Assembly: GCA_037957365.1 (NCBI GenBank)
Contig: JARHVA010000001.1
Span: forward strand, 16,459,001 to 16,523,000
Origin: Torreya grandis
Taxonomy: Eukaryota; Streptophyta; Pinopsida; Cupressales; Taxaceae
Direction of reading: 5' to 3'
Length of the DNA: 64,000 bases
Both the position numbers and the translations under genes were made by a program. Below the pieces are notes generated by a model. It was not told the DNA's origin. It ran no database searches and saw only the letters and a list, made by a program, of their open reading frames with translations. Positions 22,068 through 32,510 of the stretch are shown in pieces. How positions within the stretch are numbered: position 1 is the stretch's first letter; each line of letters opens with the position of its first letter.

Positions 22068-23322
22068 TGTAGAAACCTAAAAAATACACATGATAGTTTT
22101 TTAGTGTCACCCCACCTTTAGAATGATAACTAGGCCCATTTATGAACCTAACTTTACCAAACCCATTTTTTGGTTATCATTTAAGTTACCTCTTTTTCAC
22201 CCTTTTTTTTACCAATTTTTCCCCTGGCCCATGAATTGCTGATGGTTAGGGTAACCAACGTGGTTAGCCTAACCATTGATGGTTAGGTCCCCTCTTTAGC
22301 TTTAGCCTAACTTTAAAGCATGCCAGCTCTTTGTTCAAGATTAGTAACTTAAGAAATGACAAATTGTCTTTAAAATAAAACTTGGTCAAATTAACAACTT
22401 CTTTCATCTTATTTAGTAACTTTTGCCTATAAAATAAGTAGAAGAGCAGGGGATCAAGAGGAATGATCAACTATTAGGTATATCAGTGAGTGAGAATCAT
22501 CACTTGAGGTTTAAATCTCTATCAAAATCACTTTGGAATGCTTGAAGCATTGTTACTCTAGACTTTTTTCACTTGGTTACAGGTATTTTATGCCTATTTT
22601 TTATGGTTTATCTAATATTAGTACCAATACTTTAACAGGTCCTCTTATACCTCATTTTTCACCTCCTAACCTCGTATCCATCCTCTATTTACCCAAATTC
22701 AAACCTATATTTTCTATTTTATTCATCTCTAGATTTGCATAGGTAACCACCGATGGTTTCCCTAACCACTGATGGTTCACCCTAACTGCTAATGGTTTCC
22801 CTAACCAATGATAGTTCCCTATGGTAGTATTTTCCATCAAGTAATTTCTATCCTTATACCTCTAGTCAAACCCAATTTTTTGTGCTTCCCTCTGATCATA
22901 GGACCCTTTCTAATGTTTTGAACTAGACCCCAACCATTTTAGCATCTAAATTTGATTTATTTCTTTAATACGTAAATTATCATTTATCTCTAGTACACAT
23001 TTACTTTCTTATAATTGAATGCAAATATCTTATTTTATCATTTCAAACTTAATTATTATAAAAAATGGATAGATAGCCTCCTAACAAGCCTTGTGCCTCT
23101 TAGATCTAGCATATGCTAGGTAGTCCACTCAACCAACCATCTAAAAACCCCCTTTCAAGTGTCTATGCTATAAGCAGTTTATTATTTCCTAGCTAAAGAG
23201 GATTTATCACTTTCGTTTGGATTCACACACACATTCTACTAGGTATTGTTCTACACACCCTAATCACTAGATTTATTTTATTTAATTTTAAAATTAAGGA
23301 ATGAAGAAAATAAACTAAAACA
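22068..23322 (+). repeat. E2 3' LTR
   Basis: TGTAGAAACCTAAAAAATAC at the start and CTAAAACA at the end, matching the 5' LTR throughout. A TATA-like CTATAAAATA lies at 22428-22437. It is followed at once by the second CTCCA duplication. Divergence from the 5' LTR is visible in nearly every 60-base line. Confidence 0.92.
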
Positions 23323-23327
23323 CTCCA
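23323..23327. repeat. E2 target-site duplication, right copy
   Basis: CTCCA, identical to 6427-6431, directly after the terminal CA of the 3' LTR. Confidence 0.9.
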
Positions 23328-25425
23328 AAGGAAATGAATTTAAAATCCAAAGGCCTTGGAGTGACTCTTAGTTTAGAGTCTAATACAATAGAGATAACAT
23401 TTACTGATTTAGGTCACATTGACTTAGGATACTTTTGGACCAGAATAGGTGCAGAGTTTAAGAATGATTGGGTCCAGATAATTTATGACTCTATCTTACC
23501 ACAAGATGTAGCCTTTTTTTAATCTTTCCAAAGTCCTAAGTTGGTCCTCAAAATATCCCAACACTATGATCCTAACAAAAGAGAAGTCTTAAATGAATGA
23601 GGAAAAATGATTTTGAATCTAGACCCTAACTACATTGATCAATGTTTGCAATCCTAGAATTCAAGAGTTATCTTGATATAACTCCACATACATCTATAAA
23701 ATTATTTGAAGATAAAAGAGATGGGTTCTAGAAGATGATCAATAGATAATGGATTAAGTCCCCCAAGGATTCTTCCACCGGACTACCAAAGACCAAATAT
23801 AGGCCCAATTTCATTGATAAGGTAGGAGATATTAATATATTATTGTACAAAATCACTAGCAGTTCTAATGCCAAGAGATTCTAAGAGTGGATGTACCAAT
23901 ACATTTGGGTCATCCAACAAAACATCCAATACATTCATTAGGCTAAATTAATAAGTGACTCTCTCCATAAACAATTGTTGGAGGTTGAAACAACTGGCAA
24001 GTTTTATATGACTTCTTACCTTGTCTACGTTTTGGCCAAAAGAAGATCTTTCCTAGGCCTGAACACAATCCCTAGAGAAATTAATAGAGTATATAATTAC
24101 TATCCTGAACTCACATTGGAGGCCAAAAATAACATTTTAGGAGGGTAAATGATGATTTCATCTATTGTATCATCACCATGTTTGACAAAGAACTAGGGAG
24201 AAAAAGGTTCTCATCAACAACAGTTGAAGAGATTAGCAAATGAGGCTCATACTTTATTTAGGTACCCACCTACTCCTATATTAGAGCAACAAGTTTCATT
24301 TGATGCCCATACACCCTTCCCAGATATGTTAGTGATACATAGGCACTGATGGAGTTGGTTAGGTAACTTGTAAAGACCCATAAGCTCCTTTACAGCAAGC
24401 ATAAGGCAAGAATTCATTTCCCAATTTTTATTGGTAGATACACATGTCCCTCCCTCAAGGGCAAATATGCTGAAACTAAAATATGCCAAATGACTTTAAA
24501 TACCTTGCATTCTAGGCCATTTTTGATGTCTATGGGAATATTTCTAGCATACTAGTACTTTTAACATATGCTCACATCCTATATTATGAAGATTATTGGG
24601 GGAATTGTGAAGATGAGGAAAGGGTTAGAATGAGAGATTGTTTAAGAGTGACCCTACAACAAATCAAGGATTATGATTTAGAACCAATACCTAATGACTA
24701 GGTGGATGATGAGTCCAATGTGGACCCAATTTATTATACACAAATCGTCACACAACCCTTACCACTAGTAAGGTGGTCAACTACTAAATCTTTTTCTCTA
24801 TTCAATAGAATAGATGGTGTGATTAACAAAATAATCAATTTATTGAGGAGTAAGGGGTTATAGGTAACAATAAAAAAAATAAGGGTCAAAGAGAATCTTT
24901 TAAATATTAAAGTAGATGGGATTGCTCCATAAGAGGAGGATCCAGGTGAAACACTAGAGGAGCTAGAGAAGAAGAAGACTAAGGGTAGGAAGGGGGAATC
25001 AAACAAGGATGAGGTAGCTATAGAACAACTAATTGACATTGTAGTGGTAAAAAGCTTCCACAACTTCAATCCCCATATTTTTAATAGTGATGACCCCCAT
25101 TTCCATTATTTCCCTCCTTCTACCTACATTATTCCAGAGGCTTCAACACCTCTACCTCCTATCTCTACTCCTTCAACATCTTAGATTTCCATTTCACCTC
25201 TAGTTTCCACTCCACATCTTATCTCCATTTCCCCTACATCTCTATTTTCCACTTCACCTACCATTCCAACTACATTGCCTACCATAATAAGCCAAGTTTA
25301 AGAGGTTTTGGGTTTGATGTTACCTAGATTTAGTGTGCACCATATCCAAGCCTTGTGGGTGCTCCTCTTTGGCTATGGAGGAAACACCTATAGTAAGAAT
25401 GAAAATTAAACAAGAAAGATGTTAG
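23323..25425 (+). pseudogene. ORF1 body: extra ORF of a Tat/Ogre-like element, split by E2
   Basis: After the second CTCCA, the frame continues the start at 6423: KEMNLKSKGLGVTLSL..., HIDLGYFWTRIGAEF, then KFYMTSYLVYVLAKRRSFLG (24001-24060), a block I associate with extra ORFs in plant Tat/Ogre elements. KNNILGGxMMISSIV and a long second half follow: EELEKKKTKGRKGESNK, a Pro/Ser/Thr-rich tail (25100-25290) and PRFSVHHIQALWVLLFGYG. Function unknown. The frame is cut near 25425 by the left end of E3. It is interrupted by TAG stops. The family assignment rests on the TSYLVYVLA block only, so alternatives remain open. Confidence 0.5.
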
Positions 25426-25429
25426 AAGA

Positions 25430-26715
25430 GGATATGGTGGACTGCCAAGCTATGTGCTCAGTCCCAAAATCGTGAAGCTCCTTAAGGGTTGACAGTCCAC
25501 TATTTAAAGAAAAAAGTATTATAAAGGAATAGATGATAAATGACTAAAGAAATAAAAAAAGTAAATGGTGTGTACATGTTCCTTACAGTCTGTGTATCTT
25601 AGAATGCTATAGAAGGCTGGCTGAAGGTTTTGTCTGGTCTAGATGGGCCATTTGGATGGCTTTTTGGTTTGCTGGTTCAGAACACAATCACCAACGTCAG
25701 TGGGTCTGCTGAGGTTGGTAGGGTAAATGGCACCGATGTCGGTTGAGTTGCCGATGTCGGTCAGGGTAGCATCCTTAGACAACTTTTAGAGTATTTTTTA
25801 GATTGATAGAGGGGTTTCTGGAAGTTTAGAGGTTGGTGTAGGGTTGCAGGAAGGTGAATGAGGTTTGAGGAAGGATATAGGTGGAGAGTTGGTGTGAAAA
25901 GGGGGCAAGGACAAGGAGAAGGCCTTTCAGCCCTTCCACGAAAGAATTCAGGTATCTTGAAAGTATTTAGAAATATCTATGAAAACTAATTAACAATATA
26001 TTCTAAAACACTAAAATGAAAACTAGAGTACTTAGCTTTATAGGGTGAAGAACCAGAGGTGTCAGAATAGTGATTCCCATTGTGGCTGATGTGACTGGTG
26101 TTGTGAGCCAATGAAGCAAACATGGATTGCTTCAATTCAATAGCTTGAGGTCCTTATACAATCTTTCAATCCAGTCTCTGGAATGATTTATGTAGAGCTT
26201 CGATAGTCAGGAGAATGATAGTCAAATTTTGGTGCTTGAAATCTTAGAGTGTGTGTGCTAATGTGTGAGAAGGCGAGGGTAGCTCAATATTTAGAGCTTG
26301 GCTTATGTAATCAACATTGGTGATCCCACTAGCATCGGCCATGGGTTAATCGACATTGACAGAGAGAGAATAGGTAAAAGGGCTATTTTTAGCTCTTTAC
26401 CCATTTTTCCACCTGCCAAGTGCCTTTTCCATTAGAGAATAGTCAAAATAAGGGCTTATGAGGCACGAGAATTGGTTAGGGAGTTAAGATGGGGTGAGAA
26501 TCGGTCATGGGTACTTAGGATTTAGAGGACCTAGTCTCAGGCTGACTCATAGGCTAAGAAACGGTCTTAGGGTGAGGTGTCTAGGTGAGGTGTCTAAGGT
26601 GAGGTAATTAAAATAAAATAAGTAGTTTTTTAATTAATAAGGTATGTAAGTGTGGGTTAGGAGTGTTAATGTTTAGAAGGGGACCAAGGGGGTTGACATG
26701 ATATTGGTGTCTACA
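25430..26715 (-). repeat. E3 3' LTR
   Basis: On the - strand it begins TGTAGACACCAATATC at 26715, like E2 (TGTAGACACC), and is preceded by a polypurine tract. The far end is near 25419-25437, giving about 1.28-1.3 kb against 1303 and 1255 bp in E2. It carries ACCGATGTCGGT-type motifs near 25690-25761 and 26311-26358. An 8-bp inverted repeat GTGGACTG/CAGTCCAC brackets 25436-25499 at its far end. Confidence 0.65.
25690..25761. repeat. ACCGATGTCGGT motif cluster in E3 LTR
   Basis: ACCAACGTCAGT (25690-25701), ACCGATGTCGGT (25732-25743) and GCCGATGTCGGT (25750-25761). They are one C-to-T step from the palindrome ACCGACGTCGGT seen intact in the solo LTR at 43323-44224. Confidence 0.8.
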
Positions 26716-26731
26716 TTTGCCCCTTTTTGTC
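26716..26731 (-). other. E3 polypurine tract
   Basis: On the - strand ACAAAAAGGGGCAAA directly precedes TGTAGACACC. E7 has the similar CAAAACAAGGGCAAAT at its LTR, so this type of tract is shared in the group. Confidence 0.75.
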
Positions 26732-26960
26732 TTGTGGTTTGTTCTGATGAACTACAAGACAAAAATAGATGTAGGTTACCCTAGGTATGGGATGAGGTAT
26801 TTCCCCTCAAAGCGGGAATCGAGAGAAGGTAATTTGAAATTGGGTGCTGATTTGATAGGCAGTGGATGGGTAGGATAATGTTGGAGTGTGAATGCTGCAA
26901 TAGTTGAGATTGCACGTATACCACTTCACTTGATAGGTAGGTCAAATTATCATAGGCAAG

Positions 26961-27139
26961 GTTGAGGAGGACTAAAATAGAAGTAACCAGTCCCCAACTT
27001 ATTAGTGGTAGTTGATTGGGTTAAAATGATCAAAGCTATAGCTCCAATGGTCAAGGAAGACTAAAATTAAAGTAATCGATCCTCAACTTATTAGTGGTAG
27101 CTGATTGGGTTAGATTCATCAAAGCTATAGCTCTAATGG
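26961..27139. repeat. 90-bp tandem duplication
   Basis: 26961-27050 and 27051-27139 align over their length with few changes; both contain AACTTATTAGTGGTAG and ATCAAAGCTATAGCTC. Confidence 0.85.
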
Positions 27140-28169
27140 GCATCATGTTCCAAGTATCTGGGCTAGGAAGTACTCCTAGAAAACATGAAAATGTCACAAA
27201 TATTGGGGATCAACTTGGTCGCGATCTGACAATAGGTGTGAGGGGTACGTACAATTTGCTAACTATTCGTGAGGTAGCATACGCAATCAAAACAACCCAG
27301 GCAAAGTTGTCTCAAAAGTGGTCATGGTCTGAGGAGATAGTCATGATCTCTAAGGTTGTTTGTTGAGTCAGGCTAAGATATAAGTGTTCTTGAGTATTGT
27401 TTGTCATGGTTAGGGAGATGTATGTGATCTCCAATGTGCCCCATGAGAAGTCTAAGGTGACTTCTACAGTGTCAGGACTGGTTGTTTGGTCATGATTTTA
27501 GGTCATTTTAGAGATGAACTATGTTTTTAGGTCATCGATGTTAGTTAGGCAATTGATGTCAGTAATATAGAAAGGCATTACATTGTCGACATTGATAAAA
27601 GATTGGCTAATGTTGGTGGCCTAGGGCATGATTTTGTCGACATTAGCGGTCTAACAAACCTGATAAAAGTAGATTGGTGGTCCACCAAAAGTCATTTGTG
27701 ACTTTTGAAGTGTTGAAAAAGAGAGCTCTAAGTTTTTGAGTGATAGAGACCTCCTTTTTATCCATGTCAATAGTGTTAGGTGTCAGGGTGTGAGTGGTGA
27801 GGAGTGTTGGTGAGTGTTTAGGAGCATTGTGGGCCACCGGTGATTAGATTGAGGAGATGAGGTAGATGGAGATGGCAGATGGTGGAGGAGGCCCTACAAG
27901 AGGATCACCACCATCAGCACCTTTTATACCACCTTGGTGGCAATGATGAGATGAGGTAGGGTGTTTTATTTGAAGTTTTGAGTGGTTTTGAATTTGATGT
28001 TATTTTTGTTATTTTGTGAGTTTTTAGTAATAGATCAGGGGGGAGGGGTATTAGAAGGGTTAGTAGGTTAGGTAGGGTACTTTAGGTAGTTTTAGGGGTG
28101 TTTTGGGGAATGAAATGGGGAAGCCCTAAATTTTAGGGCTCACCCCATTCAGCCCTAGGGCTGAACTAG

Positions 28170-28285
28170 TCACTGATGTCAGTAGTGCTGCTGATGTCGA
28201 CTGACAAAGTGACTGATGTCAGCAAGTTAGATGCTGATGTTGGTTAGGATAGAGCCATTGTCGGCACCTTAACTGATGTCAATTG
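28170..28285. repeat. GATGTC motif cluster upstream of PMD-like ORF (E3)
   Basis: CACTGATGTCAGT (28180-28192), GCTGATGTCGAC, GACTGATGTCAGC, GCTGATGTTGGT and AACTGATGTCAAT within about 115 bp. They read as worn copies of ACCGACGTCGGT. Placement mirrors the palindrome cluster of E2 at 20679-20793. Confidence 0.75.
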
Positions 28286-28589
28286 CTTATTAAAGGTTGT
28301 TTAGGCCTTGGAAAGGTTGAAAATGATAATTCAAAGGGCCTAAGTCATGTCGATGCACTCTTAGGTGTGTTTATGGGCATATAGGTTTGTTTGATGGGAA
28401 AGTGTAAGTTAGTTGTAGTAGTTATGTAGTGATTTAGCTGAGCTAACCCAAGAAGACCCTGTGTCAACTGAGTGCTACCTACATAGCCCATGTGAGGGGC
28501 CTCAGGCCGATGTAGTTCTCCCAAAAAGGGAAGAAGAGTCAAAGAGGTTGTTAGTTATTTGCATAATGTTTTCTAATGTTGTTGTGTGT

Positions 28590-30318
28590 GTGTTGGTTGG
28601 ATGTAGGCTAGGAATACATTGATGCTATGAGATCATCTCCCTACATTACTAACACAGATGCATCGAGACATCATAGGGGATGAGTGGGCACATATGGCCA
28701 TTATAGGGTTCAACAGGTTACGGTGATATTATTGAGTTACCAGGGATGTAAGTTTGATGGTGGCATTGATCAAGCAGTGGGATCATACCACCAACACCTT
28801 TCACCTGCTAATTGGAGAGTTAACTGTGATAGTAGAGGACGTGCATCAAATTTTGCAATTATTGATACATGGGGCAGATTTATATGCATGCTTGAGAGAG
28901 GAGCATGACATTCATATGGTGACATTGTTTGGGGAGCATGCTATTGAGGTGACTTACCATTCGATGAGTTTTGCCTATGAGTTGATTTATGCTATTGATG
29001 AGGATGAACATCAACTATCCATCCTGATGATGATCAACATCCCTGTATATGCCCTTCTTAATGCAGATTGAGGGAGATTCCTGATCTCACTGACTAGGGT
29101 TTTGGTAGATATGTTAGGGGAGCAAATAGTTTTTGCATGGGCTCCAATATTTTTAGCTCAGTCATACACGGAGCTATGGGGGATTAGTTGGTGGTGGTGG
29201 TACAGTGTGTGTGTGGGCCACCTCCTACACTATTGGGCTTACAAGAATATCATGGTTACATGACCTCTTGGCCTCTCAGTAGTGATTCAAGCCAACTTTA
29301 GAGTTGGTTTTAGGCGGTGGCAAGAGGTCATGGCATAGACATGTGTGGATGCCATCATTTGAGGTATTGATTATTACAGGGGGTATTAGATGCATTGTTC
29401 CTAGTGGATATCATTTAGAGGCCATACTTGTTATATCTGGCATTCAAAAGTTAGGTAAAGCAGCTAGTGGGGGTTTAGAGCCTACGATGGGTGAGGGGCA
29501 GGTGAGTTGGTGAGCTCAATAGAGTTTCTACTGAGAGAGTGTGGTGCTAGTATGGGCTACTATAGGATGTGCCACCTACTCTCCCATAGTATAGATGCAA
29601 TGATATTGAGGCACCCCTCCCATTGCTAGAGGAGATAGAGCAGGCAAATTTTGAGGAGATACTCGTAGGTCCTAGTGTGGTAGATTTAGGGTGTACGATG
29701 GCCTACTTAACTTGGTGGGTAGGTCACTATGCTGGGATTTAGAGGGGACCACCTCCTAATTTGTAGGTGGTTAGCAGAGACAAGGATGCTACCATTTAGG
29801 TGAGAGATGTAACACGAGCATAGGTGGTAGTGCTTCAGGGACAGGTGACAGTTTTGATAGCGCAGGTGGCTGCCCTGATAGGGTAGGTTACTACATTACA
29901 GGCACAATTGTCTACAGCCTAGGCATAGGTATTGGTAGGGCAAGGTTTTGGAGGGCAAGGCTCTTTTCAGTTGCCACCACATTAGCTAGTGTAGTAGCCA
30001 ACTTTGCCATCACCACAACAACCACTTTAGCCACAACCATAGAGTTCACTACAGGGCATGGCATCGAGATCAATGGGTCCACCATAGATTGTACCTATAT
30101 CTAGGTATAATACTGCATTGGATGAGATCGCATATTATGAGGGTGCCATCAAGGAGGTTTTGTAGATCTAATGGTATTTTGAGAAGCTAGCTCAGTAGAG
30201 ATCTGCATCGTGTGCCACTGCCTCTAGTTCTCAGAGACGATAATGATCAGAGGGTGGAGATGATTCAGTGTCTTCGCAACCATGACCACCACCATAGCCT
30301 TGAGGTGTTTGTAGTTAG
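28590..30318 (+). pseudogene. E3 PMD-like (plant mobile domain) ORF, antisense to the element
   Basis: Opposite in strand to E3 gag. VALIKQWDHTTNTFHLLIGE and LTVIVEDVHQILQLLIHGADLY (28757-28880) are the N-terminal PMD signature. The frame stays open 28754-29071, then continues with stops: FLISLTRVLVDMLGEQIVF, VCVGHLLHYWAYKNIMV and RVGFRRWQEVMA (29075-29330). A Gln/Pro/His-rich tail lies near 29840-30070, ending before TATATATATACCAG at 30330. E2 has the same protein in the same antisense place. In host proteins PMDs act in nuclear control of expression and repeats; in an element a role in countering silencing is possible but only inferred. The exact start is unknown; ATG candidates lie at 28628 and 28754. 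Confidence 0.62.
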
Positions 30319-31157
30319 TTGAGTTATATATATATACCAGCCTGCATGCCCTTGATGTGAGATGTACATACATTTTGAGAGAGGCACATATATATTGTAC
30401 TATGTCAGATATTTTTGATGTATACCTTCATTTGACAGTGATATATATATGAGATGTTTGAGAGATTGACATGTTATGGATGTGACTTTATGTTAGTCAT
30501 TTTGGTTATGTTAGTGTTTTTAGCATTTTCTATATGTTCGATGGTACATGCTTGAAATGATGAATGTATGATGATGTTATAGCCTTTTCCATATTGTGTG
30601 ATGGTGTATGTTGTAACATAGGTTATATAGTTTTTCATCTTAGCAATTTTCCATATTGATGATGGTGTATGCTAAAAATGAAATGAGTTTATTTATGCTT
30701 CAATAGGTTTCCATATTGGTGATGGTATATGCTTGGCATAAATTGTGTTTGGTTGATAGTTTCCATGTGTATTGTTTTCCATAGAAACTAATGTGAGTGG
30801 ACTATGATAATTTATATAACACAAATTGGTATTTGCATTAAATAAATCATGATGTTATGTGAGTGGTTAGAAAATGTTTTGGTTGTATTTTATCAGAAAC
30901 ATGTGATGTTATTTATGATAAAATTGACTTGAATGTTAGGTTCATAACTTTTTAGTGAAAATTATGAGATGAAAATATGCGAGCATATAATTTTTAAGAC
31001 AGTGCGTCCTAAAAGATAAATTGGCATGTGACAAAGGTGTGTAAGAAGTGAAAGGCACGTTGCTCTTTCATTAACAAGGACCATAATGATAACATAGATA
31101 GGGTTTTCAAAAATAAAATCCTCGTTCATACATTACATCATTGACCATTGGTTTTTG
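30319..31157. other. E3 3' UTR: TA-rich and repeated segment, noncoding
   Basis: TATATATATA tracts at 30326-30336 and 30440-30450 follow the end of the PMD-like ORF, as in E2 near 18675. A loose 60-bp repeat array occupies 30525-30735. No ORF is supported. Confidence 0.6.
30525..30735. repeat. ~60-bp repeat, TTTCCATATTGGTGATGGT type
   Basis: Four copies of TTTCCATATTGxTGATGGTxTATGCT start near 30525, 30584, 30645 and 30707, with TTTTTAGC or TCTTAGCA-like words between. The first copy is most diverged. Confidence 0.75.
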
Positions 31158-31357
31158 TTAGAGAAGTACCCTAATCACTTGACATTAAGTGAGCTCAAAA
31201 TCCCTTGGGTATTTTGGGGTAATAGGTGTGATTATGTGATATGTGAGGATAGTGTAACCCTTTTTAGGAGGGATAACTTTTCCCCTTTTATAGGTGACCC
31301 TGAGAATGACTATAGGCAAGTCCATGACTTAATAGTTTGTTAGTCAATTTTTTTTTG

Positions 31358-31439
31358 GTAGACTGATCAATGCGGGAAGTCTACTTGGGATGTTGTTTTG
31401 TTTTGTGGTCATGTGAAGCTAATCGATGCGGGAAGCTTC
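31358..31439. repeat. Two perfect hairpins with conserved 13-nt loop (E3)
   Basis: GTAGACT (31358-31364) pairs perfectly with AGTCTAC (31378-31384) around GATCAATGCGGGA. GAAGCT (31415-31420) pairs perfectly with AGCTTC (31434-31439) around AATCGATGCGGGA. Arms differ completely; loops differ at two of 13 positions. The E2 counterparts are at 17740-17766 and 17623-17651. Confidence 0.85.
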
Positions 31440-31473
31440 TGAGAGGGTGCCGTGTTGGTAGCAAAATTTGGGC

Positions 31474-31610
31474 ATAGCCATCCTTCGAGGGAGTGGTCTA
31501 TATTTTGCTTTGTATGTTTTGATTTCTTTGAATAGCTGTCCTTCAAGGGAGTAGTCTATTAATTATAACAATAATGCAGCTATATTTTGAGGGAGTAGTC
31601 TACATTTATA
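31474..31610. repeat. Three-copy TCCTTCAAGGGAGT repeat (E3 3' UTR)
   Basis: Copies at 31474-31501, 31531-31560 and about 31576-31603 share CTGTCCTTCAAGGGAGTAGT. The first two are bracketed by complementary arms, ATAG/CTAT and AATAG/CTATT. Homologous to the E2 set at 17495-17610. Confidence 0.75.
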
Positions 31611-31884
31611 GTTTATGAACTTTTAATATTTTGTTAGGCATCCCAATTTTATGTTTTTTTTTGTTAACTGAACTTTTAGTCATGGACTAGACTATAGAGC
31701 TTTAGGGGTTTCCCTTTTATTAGGACAAAGCATTAATGCTTAAAAAAGGGTTAACTAATTTTTTTAGGGAAAAAGGGTTGAAAGGAATATGAATGAGAAT
31801 GATGGGGGTTATTCAAAGGATGAGCTCAAGTTAAACATCAAGTGAATGATTACTTGGTTAACAATAAAATGGTTGCAGATGCAA

Positions 31885-32510
31885 GGCATTAAGGGGCTCA
31901 GCTTTTGGCCAGCCTTCGAGAGAAGACAGATGATAAGTACCTGATCCATATTTGTGCATTATTATATAAGGCCTAAGCCAATTAGGAGCAAACTTGCCTC
32001 ATTTGCTTCTTTCCATATTGGTCACGTGTTGGTTTTCTTTAAGGATGAGATCTCTGATTTTGAAATCTCACTCTTTCAAGTTTTTATTGTAGGCACGCTT
32101 GATGGGATCTTGGTAGATATGAAGATGATTAAGAGTGGCATGGCTAGGGATGTGAAGTAGGTTAGCATGTTACTGGAATTTGATACAATGCCGAATATAG
32201 TCACTGCAGTCTTGGTTAAGAGTGGGGCAATAATAGCCTAGGTGGAGGATGCGCTTTACAACTGAGTTACCACTGAAACATCCTCCATAAATCCCATCAT
32301 AGACTTGTTTGATGGCATGAGATGTCTTAGTGGTGGTTAGGCATTGGAGAAGGAGGCTGTCAAAACCTCATTTATAGAGAAGACCCCCTCGCATGGTGTA
32401 TCGAGCAATGTTCTTGATAAAAACCCACCGTCCATTACTAGAGAAGTCAAGAGGAATGATAGAATAAGTCAAGTAGTCAACAAGTTGTTTATACCAAACA
32501 TCATGTGGAA
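31885..32510 (-). pseudogene. E3 integrase with deleted catalytic core
   Basis: From the fusion point the frame reads DVWYKQLVDYL, then VFIKNIARYTMRGGLLYK, QVYDGIYGGCFSG and the zinc region ending YIRHCIKF near 32185. It then jumps straight to ATLNHLHIYQDPIKRAYNKN, the C-terminal segment, and ends GSGTYHLSSLE...HLQPFYC near 31888. E2 has about 650 bp with the DDE core between those two points. The product could not integrate DNA. The zinc region keeps most ligands, but the usual GGHFSG has become GGCFSG. Confidence 0.8.

Larger units (their letters stand above)
6432..23322 (+). mobile_element. E2: complete 16.9 kb Tat/Ogre-like Ty3/gypsy element
   Basis: Two LTRs (1303 and 1255 bp) begin TGTAGA and end AACA, are flanked by exact CTCCA duplications, and enclose in order: PBS, leader, long gag, protease, RT, gypsy RNase H, a second RNase H, integrase, a 5 kb 3' region with an antisense PMD-like ORF, and a purine-rich tract. 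The order RT-RNH-aRNH-INT and the protease block YNVLLGCPWI mark the Tat lineage, and the size fits Ogre-like members. The LTRs differ by many substitutions and small indels, so the insertion is old. All ORFs carry stops, and the RT active site reads YVND instead of YVDD. The element lies inside ORF1, so it is younger than that element. Confidence 0.92.
26732..28589. other. E3 segment between 3' LTR and PMD-like ORF
   Basis: No gene recognised. It contains a 90-bp tandem duplication (26961-27139) and two clusters of GATGTCRGT-type motifs (27530-27650 and 28170-28280), the second just upstream of the PMD-like ORF, as in E2. A long purine-rich stretch lies around 27830-28130. Confidence 0.5.

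Noticed and set aside
24734..25069. - strand ORF of 111 codons
   Set aside because: Shadow of the ORF1 Lys/Glu-rich segment read on the + strand.
25436..25499. 8-bp inverted repeat GTGGACTG/CAGTCCAC as a terminal inverted repeat of a small DNA transposon
   Set aside because: No target duplication and only 64 bp in total; it lies at the proposed end of the E3 LTR and cannot be separated from chance.
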